Shown here piece by piece: positions 54,903 to 64,000 of a stretch of 64,000 nucleotides of DNA. The translations under genes were made by a program, and so were the position numbers. The notes under the pieces are model-generated. The model was not told the DNA's origin. It ran no database searches and saw only the letters and a program-made list of their open reading frames with translations. Each line of letters opens with the position of its first letter. Positions within the stretch are counted from its first letter, which is position 1. Origin of the DNA: Hydractinia symbiolongicarpus (lineage: Eukaryota; Cnidaria; Hydrozoa; Anthoathecata; Hydractiniidae); contig NC_079887.1 of assembly GCF_029227915.1 (NCBI RefSeq), forward strand, positions 12,338,001 through 12,402,000. The letters are read 5' to 3'.

Positions 54903-56460
54903 CTATGTAAGAACCTGACGGTAAACCACATTTTGAGTATAACATTCCCTATTAAAAGACCATTGCCTGGATAAGGGAACAACACTTGCTCGAACATCAC
55001 CAAATGCTCTTGCTCTAGAAAAAGCAACATACAGCTGACTATGAGAAAAACATGGGCTGAACAACAATATCCCAACCTTTTCAAAGGTTTGACCTTGTGC
55101 TTTAATTATTGTCATAGCATAAGACAGCCTTAGTGGAAGCTGTCTGCGACGTAAATTGGAATAAGTACCCTATCTCCAATGGCATTTCCAGTGAGTACTT
55201 CAGCATGAACACAGTTGTCATGAAGACGTCTTATAACTAGGAGAGTGCCATTACATAAACCATTATTTATGTTTATGTTTCTTAATAACACAACAATGAG
55301 ACCAGTTTTAAATTTGGAGGCATACCTGAAGGTGGAATACTATTTAAAATTCTACTGCATATTGATTCCGTTCCTCCTCCTCATCACACACATCATCTGC
55401 ACTAAAATAAACTTTTTCTTCACCAGGCAACAGCGCCAATACCTGATCTCTTTAATAATAGCCGTCGTCTGTCTGTCTGTCTGTGTCCGCGAAAGCCGTG
55501 TCCCGTAACGGAAACACGAAATTTTCAAAATGCGCGTCAATACCAAATGCGATATATTACTGTCCACTTTGTTGAAACGGGTTAATTTAAAGGACGGGCG
55601 ACCCCGTGGATTTTTCCACGGGCTAACGACTAGTCTTTAATAATAAGTGAGTCATCATTTGTGGGTGTTAGTACCACAGATGAGGCCATAATTTCTGGTG
55701 AAAGATCCCTAAACAAAGTATAACAATACATTCATTTTGTATCACACATTGGGATGGCATTTCAATTGCACCTTGGAAAGGTTCTTGCTCCCGAACAGGT
55801 AATACACCTTTCACAAGTTGCAGAAGCCATGCAGCAAATTGTTGTTCTTCTGGCCTTGTTCTCATGTTTCGACGTAATCAAAATTCTCTAACTAAGTACC
55901 ATAATGGAGAACGTTTTAAACGCATGTCCATAATTTCAGTTAGTTTTCCTTTTCTGACAACAGGCAGTAACTGTGAAGAATCACCACCTAAAAAAATAAC
56001 TTTACCTCCAAATAGAAAGTCATTATTGAAAATATCTTGTAGAAGACCATCTATTGCATTGGAAGCATGTTTAGGAATCATGGAAGCTTTGTCAAGTAAA
56101 AAGAAACTCTCTTGTCGCAATTCTGCAGCATGAGCAGAAACCGGGGTTATGCTGCATGTACTGTTCTCTAAAGTGGGAACAGGTAACCGGAATAGTCTAT
56201 GAATGGTGGTAGCCTTTTTTAAAAGTGTTGCTGCTATGCCAGTAAACGCAGTAGTTCCAACTTGGAAACCTCTACTTGTAAGTTCAGTAATAAGATAATT
56301 ATAAGTAAAGGTTTTACCACTACCACCAGCACCTTCTAAATAAAACAGACAGTTGTTTTGGGCTGCATTGTTAGCAACATTTACAACAGCTTCTATGACT
56401 GCATTAGCCAGCGTAGTCTGTTCGTCAGTAAGTTGAGCTCTTAGCTAGGAAGCTCTTTCA
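54903..56460 (-). pseudogene. PIF1-family helicase part of the Helitron (broken)
   Basis: Walker A GAGGSGKTFT lies at 56333-56304. The Walker B position reads LLDKASMIP (56099-56073), with Lys where DE is expected, which would abolish ATP hydrolysis. GGDSSQLLPV (motif III) follows at about 55990. The frame then meets the nested mini-Helitron (55447-55633) and continues below it to motif V/VI, IIKAQGQTFEKVG and QLYVAFSRAR (55105-55010). In a working Helitron this helicase unwinds DNA during rolling-circle-like transfer. Several frameshifts and an in-frame stop near 56447 confirm decay. Confidence 0.8.
55447..55633 (+). mobile_element. Mini-Helitron nested in the Helitron helicase
   Basis: 187 bases, TCTCTTTAATAATAGCCGTC at the 5' end, three GTCT units, and at the 3' end a perfect hairpin CCGTGGATTTTTCCACGG then GCTAACGACTAG. 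It is flanked by A (55446) and T (55634). Removing exactly these 187 bases makes the helicase frame continuous on the minus strand, from LTPTNDDSLIIK directly into DQVLALLPGEEK, with no duplicated bases. Confidence 0.88.
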
Positions 56461-56722
56461 GCCTCCATAACTACATCAACGTTTCCAGTTGGGGGTAATT
56501 CATCTAAGTGAGGAAGATTATAATTAGTGAGAGATTTAACAAAATGCCTAAGCACAGAATTATTATCTTAAAGCAGCCTGTACTCACCCTGCTCCTCATT
56601 CATTTGGCGTATATAATCTACATACATTGCATCCTAGTACCTTGTCCACAAAGTTAGAGGATCAGAAGGTTCACAGTGAGTAACACCGCAAACAATTGCC
56701 CTAATTGTCGAGGCATCTGAAG

Positions 56723-59340
56723 TTAACCACGCAATAAACAGGCATCACAAAATGTTTCAGCAACATTGCCATTGACAGTTCGTAAATCTTCAAAAGAAGT
56801 TGCACTGAGTGTATATAATAACAACACACGGAAATAAAAACGCTCACCTGCGCGAGCACTTACATTATACATTCTGGATGCAATTTTACCATGACCACGT
56901 TGTCTTGGCTTCCAAACTTTCTTATTGAAAATAAAATGAAGAGGAATATCTGGATACATATATTGGCGAGCATCAGGATTCTCTGCATTTAACACAAAAC
57001 AAGCTGTTAATTTTGTAGCCTGATCTGCAGCTCTGTCTACAGCCTCTTCAGCGTGTTCTTGCTGAAAATAAACAATATGGTTATTTGGCAAGTGTACTGT
57101 TAATCTATGGACAACATGTGATTGTTGGTGCATGTAAAATTCAAAAAGACGCCATACTGCTTCCGGTGCACTGACATACCGCGCATCTAAAAATGTCTGC
57201 ACCTCATCATGATCAATACGTTCATTGATCTCAATAATGGCACAATCATGACCTGTATAAAAATTTTATGAAGGTATTTAACAGATTTAACCGACATACA
57301 CGCCCCCAAGCTTATATGCGCATTGTATTTCTTGGAAAGCCATGGATATTATATGGAACAATCCAGCGATTATCTATGTCAACATTATTGACATTGATAT
57401 GTATACCATTATCACGACGTCTATATAATGGATACCCGTTGACTTCAGCTACCATAGATGCTAAAAGGTTCTTTGGAAAACTTTTAGTGCAAACACCATC
57501 TTCCATACATCTGGAATTAGGATTTAGATGTCCACATGGTCTATGAATCATACATGATCGTACCATTTCAAACAGCTCAGTGTGTTCCTGTTGATTTGGA
57601 ATTTTTGCTGAAATAACACTGTGTATGTCATCTGCATCCCTAAGTTTGTCATTGGGATCTAAATAAATTAACATATGACAATGAGGCAAACCCCTACACA
57701 TGTGCTATAGTCTTGCCTAGAATTCCCATTTGAGTAACATCTTTAAGAAGTTCATTTAGTTTCAATTTAAAAACTCGAGAAACTAAATCAGGTCTATCGT
57801 GTGCACGTTGGCCTGCAAACAAATTTTCTGTTATTTCACGCCATTTTGGATTGCACGTAAAAGTCAGAAAAAAATCAGGTTTTCAAAACTTACCAATGAC
57901 GGTCATAGCATCTTGATAGCTTTGAGCCATGCCACATGGACTTCCTTGAAAACTCGAAGGAAGAACAACAATACGACCTGGTTGAAAGCCTTGCTTTTCG
58001 ACTGGTGAATTCAAATGGTCAGCTAAACATTCAGAACTATCAACACGAAGAATGGTTTGATTCGCTCGAATGTAATTTAAATTATTACCTTCAACTTTAA
58101 CATAAGAATCAACACAATACTGCTGAAACAATTTCTTACCATAATGAATCGGGCTGAAATATTCCAGAGCAGCTAAACGGTAAGTATAATACTGCAATAT
58201 TGTAGTAGTGTTGCGAGTACCGGTTGCACGTACAGCAACATGAGGTATCCTATTATGCCAACCTGGTTCACCCCTTGGAAAAAAGAGGATACACCATTGG
58301 CTCCAAGTTTGCATCCATTGTGGAAATATTCTGCAAATCACCTTCACGCGGATAGATAACAACATCCCTGTTTCCAGGAGGTGCTCCGTCTTGCCCAACA
58401 AATACTGCAACAACTTCATCATGATGTGGCAAGTTGTAGCGCCTTCGGTCATTGCCAACCCTCAGGTACATACGTACTTCAGATGGAGCACGATTTTGTG
58501 CTGCTACATGTTTTAATTCTCCAGCTTCAACTTCAGCCATGTAATATAGGCATCAGCAAGGGGACTTACTTTGTCCATGACATCTTGAACAGTTTGCATC
58601 ACATCTTCACGACAGCCATTATTTTCTTGGCGTGCCATTCTTTCGTTATGTGCCCTACCTGCTTCATAAATATAAAGTTGGTTAAAAATAGGGGTTTGAC
58701 CTTCAGGAGGGTGAAGTCCCCCAACACGATGCCATATTTGACCACGGAAACAAAAGCATGGTGGGAGGTGGGTGGGAGGCGAAGGCCAGGTGGGAGGCGA
58801 AGGTTTGGTCCAAAAGAAGCAAATGCAACGGCACTATTATACTTACGTATATTTGCCTGAACGATTTTTGCCTGAACAGTATCTGTATTTGTTAATAAAT
58901 CCCTAAGCTGCTGAGGGTAAGGAGACAGATTATCTAATGCAACTTTACCAGTGTGACAACATTTAAAACAATTTTCATTTTTAAACATTGAAGCTTGAGA
59001 ATACACACATTTTTTGTCCATCACACCTAAATAAAAGACATTAGGCAATACATGTTGACGTGCAACTTTATAGTATGGGGTATTTCTGCGAGCACGAACT
59101 GCAATATTTCGTTGTGCATTTGCTCGTCTTCTATTTGCAACTTGCTCTACATTTTGCCTTTGTCGAGCAACAGCTTGCCTTTCAGCATCTCAAACACGTT
59201 TATTGGTAGCCTGATCAGGATTTTCTAAACGACGTGCAGCAGCTTTCCTCTCAGCAATTTAAGCACGCCTATTGGTAGCTTGCTTACTACTTTCAGCATT
59301 ACGAATTGCTGCCGGCCTTATAGTCCCCAAGTCCTGGCAG
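56723..59340 (-). pseudogene. Helitron Rep region with HUH motif (broken)
   Basis: The N-terminal part (about 59340-58560) is basic and repetitive (QATNKR, AERQAVARQRQ), followed by FKCCHTGKVALDNLSPYP. Helitron_like_N sequence runs from about 58560 to 57880 (VVLPSSFQGSPCGMAQSYQD). The HUH motif is in GLPHCHMLIYLD at about 57690-57655. A candidate catalytic tyrosine lies in FLDARYVSAPEAVWRLF near 57178. A 17-base GGTGGGAGGCGAAGG duplication at about 58765-58800 and several frameshifts break the frame. The intact protein would nick and rejoin DNA at the element ends. Confidence 0.75.
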
Positions 59341-59345
59341 TGACG

Positions 59346-59985
59346 TATCGTAAACCAGCAAAGGGGCGAAATAATAGTATAAAGTAAATAAAAGTAACAG
59401 TAAAAGACAACAAAATTTTGGTATCGAAGAGAGTAAGGTGAAGAAGCACCAACAAGCTAGCTACATAAACAATATTTTAAAAATAATAAAACAATTAGGT
59501 GGAAAATAAAAACGTAAGCTTCAATATTGCTTCGAAGTCGCCATTTGGAAATTATGACTTTCACATTCAAACGTGCAATTCTTACCTAGGGCGCAGAACT
59601 AAGTTGGTATTCCCATAAATGGTAGCATAGACATTGAAAAACACAACTTCGGACGCTATAAAATACAATGCTTGGGACAGATTCAGTTAGTTAGTTACCG
59701 AGCTCATAACAATCTTTTTCTACTGCGCCAGATAGTAAGACACAAACGTCAATAATTTTATAAAAACTACTTTTATTAGTGTTTTTCTAAAAAGGGGTCG
59801 CCGGTCTTAATTTTGGCAATGGCCATTTTACAATCAAATAAAACTTTGTTCTATTTCTTTAGGCAGTTATTTCTTATTCTTCATATATGTTTTACCTTAA
59901 AATAGGTGCTTACAAATCTACGTATACATCAGGTATATACAAATCCCAGTGTTAGGAATAAAATATACAGTCATAAATTTATATA
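59346..59985. other. Non-coding stretch, nothing recognised
   Basis: AT-rich sequence with no supported gene or repeat. Confidence 0.5.
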
Positions 59986-60503
59986 CAGTAGACGTCCGTT
60001 AATTCGAACTTTCGAACAAATTTCCAAGTCCCTTAAGTTTGGTTTAATAAAGTCTTTTATTTTGAGCTGCTTAATTCGAACTCCGCTAATTCGAACATTT
60101 CGTTAATTCGAACAATATTTTAGTCCGAAGGTTACATTATGCTCGTTAATTCGAACTTTTGTGTATCGATAAATAAAAATTTAAGGAAAAAGAAGAAAAC
60201 ATTATCATTTTTATTCATTTATATTGCATCAATGGTGGCAAAATTTCTTTCAATTTATTAATTTAATTAGCATTTCTAATAAAATAAAGTTTACAAGGAA
60301 TTTGGAGGCCTTGCCCATTGCCAAGCAAACAACGTTAATTTTTTTTAAAAAAGGTGTAGTAAAGATGTAATAAAGTTATATCAGCAAAAGACCTTTAGCA
60401 TATTAAAATTCTTGTTTTGTTGGAACTTCCGATAATCCGAACATTCGTTAATTCGAACAAATAATTTAGTCCCTTGAGTGTCCGAATTAACGGACGTCTA
60501 CTA
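59986..60503. mobile_element. Tigger/pogo-like MITE
   Basis: About 518 bases. The left end CAGTAGACGTCCGTTAATTC and the right end (reverse complement TAGACGTCCGTTAATTCGGA) are inverted repeats of about 23 bases, and a TA precedes the left end. The CAGTNGACGTCCG...ATTCGAAC style matches pogo/Tigger ends. Repeated TTCGAAC words lie inside both ends. There is no coding frame. A partial copy in opposite orientation is at 14105-14437. The pogo-like transposase in this window is a conceivable but unproven partner. Confidence 0.75.
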
Positions 60504-62182
60504 GTTATAAAGTGTACTTATATAGTTATGACGTTTTCCACTGACGCAGTATCTGATGTCGTCACTCTTTAACCGGGTATCGACAACAAAAACTTTGTAA
60601 CTCAAATACTTTGTAACTCAATATTTGTATTAGTGTTTTTTGCTGTCTAACAATTGCGGGTTTCCCGGAACAAAGTTTAATTTTTTACTTTCGTTTGTAA
60701 AGAGGGTTAAAAAACGAATCTCAAACAAAGTAATTTTTCACCAGAAAAGATTTTATGTTTCTAAAGCACTCTTTATTTTAAGTTATTGTCAGTAAAATTA
60801 AGGCAAGAAAACAGAATTTTCTAATGATCCTTAGATCGTGTGCTAGCTAGTTAACTAATGGTAGCTAGTCAACTAATGGGAGCTGGTTAACTAACTATCA
60901 AACATCACAGATCACAAGCAAAGTATCTACTTTCTAATTATTTTTAAAAGACAAAATTTTATAATTATTAGGAAATAGATCGAAGGACCAAAAAGAAAAA
61001 ACACAAGAAACGGCAAAGGAAAATTTTGTACAGTACTACTTAAGAAAAAGTTTAAGCCATGGTTTTTTACCTCAAGTTATTGAATTCGGTTAAAATTGCT
61101 AAAAAATTAAGAAACTTTTTAATCTAGAAAACTGTGTAAAACAAGACGTATACCTATGATACTTTAATAATGTGTTATATTTTAGAAATGTATTTCGTCA
61201 AGAAAATCAACCTTCTCGTATTTCTATTCTTTAAAATTAGATATTTGTTTTCGCATGCTTTAACAATGCAACTTTAAGAGCCGAAATTTTAGCAAAAATT
61301 AAGTTGATTATTTTTGGCAAATTTAGCGAATTTTATCCATATTCGTGAAAATTTGCAGACGCTAAAATTTTCGGAAAGGTAATCTTCGATAAATTACTAC
61401 AATGAATTTTTCGCTAAAACTAACTTCGCAAAATAATTGAAAAAGCTAGCCTTTTCGTTTTTTTGGTGAATTTTTAAAAAATAATGTCCAAAACAGGGGG
61501 AAAATACTAGATTTGTGAAACAATTCTTTGCAACAAACCTTAAAATGTTTATTTGCAAAGAAAAATCTTCGGAAAAAGTCTCGAAATGACTGATTCGCGA
61601 AAATTAATCAACTAAAAAAAGTGAAATAAGAGAAAATTTTAAAAAAAAGTATTAAATATTCATAGTAAAAAAAAAGGTTTACGCAAATATAAAAACAAAC
61701 AAGACGTATGATATACGCAAACAACCTCGCCAAAAAAGTGTATAAAAAGCTGAAGTTAGACACGACATATTTTGCTATTCGGATAGGCAATAATATTGAT
61801 AGAAAATTTCTCGAAATTTCAATTTTCGTTAGGTCAGTCTGTAAACACGTCCTCACGGGAGAGATAGTAAAAAGAAAAAAAAAGTAAAAATAGTTACCAA
61901 GATGAGATTCGAACACACGACTACTCCCGTGTCGGTGCTCAGAGAGGCAAAAATTTCCATTCTTGTAGGACACATTTGCGTTTTAATACAAGCTCACGAG
62001 CTTGTAATAAAAAACAAAACAAAAAAATACTGCAAAATAAATAAATAAAAAATGTGTAAAGTAAAAACTACACAATTTGATTGCTACGTTGAAATGTGCA
62101 GATTACAAATAGTAACGTTCAGATAAAGAAATATTATGTGATTATTTTCAGGAAGTATTTACTTAATATAGTGTTGCCTTCC
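60504..62182. other. Non-coding region with weak repeats
   Basis: CGCGAAAATT-like words recur at about 61290-61610, as at 33280. A tRNA-like stretch on the minus strand at about 61975-61890 has a B-box-like GTTCGAATC but no proper stems. No supported gene. Confidence 0.4.
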
Positions 62183-62410
62183 TTAAAATTCCTGAATGGT
62201 TTCAAAATCGCCAGTTTTGGAATTGAATATACTCACTCTTCTGCGTTCTGTTTTACATATATCACGAATTCCAACGCACACATCCTTCAAATGCTCATAA
62301 CAGTCATCCAAAAAATTCTGGACAAAACTGTCATGAAACTCTTTATCATTAAACCTATCGCTAAATTTGATTCTCATGATGGATTTAAACTCCTCCTCCT
62401 CCAGATCAAC
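62183..62410 (-). CDS. Terminal exon of an unrecognised gene
   Basis: On the minus strand CTTTTCGTAG is a good acceptor before 62410. 75 codons are then open in phase 0 to a TAA at 62183. The peptide starts VDLEEEEFKSIMRIKFSDRF and contains FLDDCYEHLKDVCVGIRDIC, with a charged, helical, protein-like composition unusual for the AT-rich surroundings. A possible preceding exon begins after TGATTTTACAG at 62870 (GLMDILSLFTKSNKAARKRS), but I could not find a donor that joins them in phase. Family unknown. Confidence 0.4.
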   Translation of the reverse strand, partial: VDLEEEEFKSIMRIKFSDRFNDKEFHDSFVQNFLDDCYEHLKDVCVGIRDICKTERRRVSIFNSKTGDFETIQEF

Positions 62411-62972
62411 CTACGAAAAGAAAAAAAACATTTATAAAAAATGCAAATCCCTTTATTAATACCCGTTGTCTGTATGTTAAAAATACATAAATTTGATTTC
62501 TTTAATCATAATTTTATTAAAAACACAATGAGGGTTTTATTGAATCAAAAACCGGAGTTTTTGACTATTTTCACTTTTCGTAATTTGTACTGTGGAAACA
62601 TTTTTTTATATTTTCACAATTTGAGCCATGTATAAATCTAAAACACACCAATTTGAAGATTGTTTTTAAAAATGCGTGGTTTAATTTTTATGTCGGGAAA
62701 CATATTTTTTCTTCTTAACATCATATTTTTTAGTTCAAGTAACAACAACAACAACAACTTCGGAATAAAAAAAAAATTATGATAACACATTTTAGCCCAA
62801 CAATGCTGTGATCTCTTCCTCGCAGCTTTATTACTTTTGGTAAACAAACTTAATATATCCATCAACCCCTGTAAAATCAAGTCCGAAAAAACACGTTTTA
62901 CTATTTTAAACTATTAGGTTTAGTTAATCTCATCAGTTAGTCAAAAGGAATTTTCTTTTTTTTTTATCTTAC

Positions 62973-63113
62973 CTTTGTTCCCTTCGCTGCTGAAGCAAAC
63001 CAAAAGGATCGTTTGATTCATGATGTGATACGTGACTAGCTACAGATTAGAATTACTACGACAGCTACTCGAGTGCAAAGAGATCGGTTAGAAGTCATGT
63101 GCTGCTTTATATA
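62973..63113 (-). promoter_or_regulatory. TATA box and first exon of the minus-strand gene
   Basis: TATATAAAG on the minus strand (63113-63105) is followed about 80 bases later by an ATG (63022) and a strong donor AAAG|GTAAGAT at 62973/62972. Reading from this ATG does not continue in phase into the next acceptor (a TGA follows), so the ATG may be in the 5' leader or the gene may be decayed. Confidence 0.4.
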
Positions 63114-63211
63114 GTTAAAGGACCGTTTAAACGGGCCGTTATCAACTGCTGTTCGTATTTTTAAAAAAGCGCAGTGAGTATTAGCTGTTGCCATAGCGAT
63201 ATAGGTTATAA

Positions 63212-63337
63212 TCTATATCATAATGCCCGCATACGTCTGTCCGTCCGTCCGTCCGTCCGTCCGTCTGTCTGTCACGCAAAATGGTAGCTTAGCTGCGACG
63301 GGCAAACCCGTGGATTTTTCCACGGGCTAACGACTAG
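63212..63337 (+). mobile_element. Mini-Helitron, intact ends
   Basis: 126 bases, A|TCTATATCATAATGCCCGCA at the left, (GTCC)n(GTCT)n, CACGCAAAATGGTAGCTTAG, a perfect hairpin CCGTGGATTTTTCCACGG, and GCTAACGACTAG|T at the right. Confidence 0.85.
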
Positions 63338-64000
63338 TCAATTTCGAATGTTGGTTGCAACTTTGTACTCAGGTTTCTCTTTATAAATAAATTACAAGTT
63401 ACGCCTAATTTGATAGTTGCACAAGGTTAAAGGTACACATGCGTTACATTTCGTTAAGAGCAGTGCCAACAGACCGTTCTGCGGTGTGTTATAGTCTGAG
63501 ATTTTTTCAGGTATTGGGTTTTAGGTATATTATAACACCGGTCTGACTGTCGTCTATCTGTCTGTGTGAAAAAAAGTTCACTATAACCTTTTCAAACTGT
63601 AACGCATAAAATTTAAGATACTTTACGGTCTTTCTTTAGCAAAATATCGAAAAAACCTTTTTCTCATGATCTCATAAAGAAAAGTCTGAGCTTTTTAATC
63701 ATACTTGTCCTTAGCCCGTAGAAAATTATACGGTGGATTGTCCGTCGTCTATATTTCCCTCATCGCTTTTTCGTGCATCCTTCTGGCCTGTTTACATGAA
63801 GTAACGCAATTTGCTTGGACAGGGGTTATTACTATAACTAACCGTATTCCCGTGGAAGAATCCACTGTAACTCTAATTTTTTCTAAGTTTTGCAAAAACA
63901 TACAACACAGTAATTTAAATTTTCAAAAGTCACAATCTGCAATATTTCATATTTATACCTGCTGAAACAAAACGTCTAAAAAAATAAGCAGGTGCAACAA
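63338..64000 (+). repeat. Repeat material at the right edge
   Basis: GGTATATTATAACACCGGTC followed by GTCGTCTATCTGTCTGTGTG at about 63520-63570 resembles a diverged mini-Helitron 5' end. CCGTGGAAGAATCCACTG at about 63850 resembles its 3' hairpin. The last ~160 bases match 37340-37545. The element runs off the window. Confidence 0.45.

Larger units (their letters stand above)
54850..59345 (-). mobile_element. Decayed autonomous Helitron
   Basis: Minus-strand order is: basic N-terminal repeats, a Cys-rich segment, Helitron_like_N, Rep with HUH motif, then PIF1 helicase. Stops and frameshifts are scattered throughout, and a mini-Helitron is nested in the helicase. I could not identify the TC and CTAG ends of this large copy, so the limits are approximate. 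Confidence 0.8.

Noticed and set aside
55447-55650. 12-base target-site duplication (TCTTTAATAATA) flanking the nested element
   Set aside because: Accepting it would leave the helicase out of frame, while the A|T model restores the frame exactly; kept only as an oddity.
58381-58860. 159-codon plus-strand frame
   Set aside because: It is the reverse-strand shadow of the Helitron Rep region.
61890-61975. Possible tRNA gene on the minus strand
   Set aside because: A B-box-like GTTCGAATC is present, but the T stem and acceptor stem do not pair; at best an old SINE fragment.

Overview
This is animal nuclear DNA, strongly AT-rich, and mostly transposon-derived. Canonical GT-AG introns, TATA boxes, a paired-like homeobox gene, a tRNA-derived SINE and several animal transposon superfamilies all appear together. 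The transposon mix (a Polinton/Maverick relative, a THAP+YqaJ ISL2EU element, a CR1-like retroposon, Helitrons, pogo) and the base composition suggest a cnidarian, perhaps a hydrozoan or medusozoan. That placement is inference, because no rRNA or mitochondrial sequence is present to confirm it.

Left part (1-16.8 kb). A degenerate ~76-bp satellite array fills 1-1640. A 126-bp hairpin follows at 2.4 kb. A complete ISL2EU-type DNA transposon lies at 4458-8163, with perfect 55-bp inverted ends and two intact convergent genes: a SWIM/YqaJ nuclease and a THAP-DDE transposase. Next come a head-to-tail run of decayed mini-Helitrons (10.06-10.6 kb) and an internally deleted Helitron/Helentron relative (11.2-13.95 kb). 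The latter still shows a 2A-like GDVETNPGP peptide, a possible viral-type cysteine protease domain, a DUF6570-like region, the end of a PIF1 helicase and an AP-endonuclease.

Polinton part (16.8-30.6 kb). A fragment of a Polinton-like element holds an A32-type packaging ATPase, several small membrane or coiled-coil proteins, an rve integrase with D,D(35)E, a SAP+RING protein and a protein-primed-type DNA polymerase B cut off just before its motif B. A CR1-like retroposon sits in the middle (about 21.5-25.16 kb) and has removed the integrase C-terminus. No capsid gene is visible in what remains. Four stem-loops built on TTGTTAC/GTAACAA follow gene ends, and two genes share a promoter cassette.

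Right part (30.6-64 kb). A pogo-like transposase with one intron is at 31.07-32.84 kb. Two unrecognised, tandemly related three-exon genes for proteins of 58 and 53 residues lie at 33.75-34.48 and 41.98-43.25 kb. They keep the same intron phases and an identical first-exon length, and I consider them the most interesting host-type discovery here. A 520-bp near-perfect fold-back is at 37.9-38.4 kb. A Q50 paired-like homeobox gene with a TATA box and three exons (49.5-52.1 kb) can be read completely. A decayed autonomous Helitron (about 54.9-59.3 kb, minus strand) carries a nested mini-Helitron whose exact A|T insertion can be demonstrated from the helicase reading frame. Further mini-Helitrons, a Tigger-like MITE and a partial minus-strand gene complete the window.

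Most of the coding capacity belongs to mobile elements. The convincing host-type genes are the homeobox gene, the two micro-protein genes, and possibly partial genes at 30.7-30.95 and 62.2-63.1 kb.
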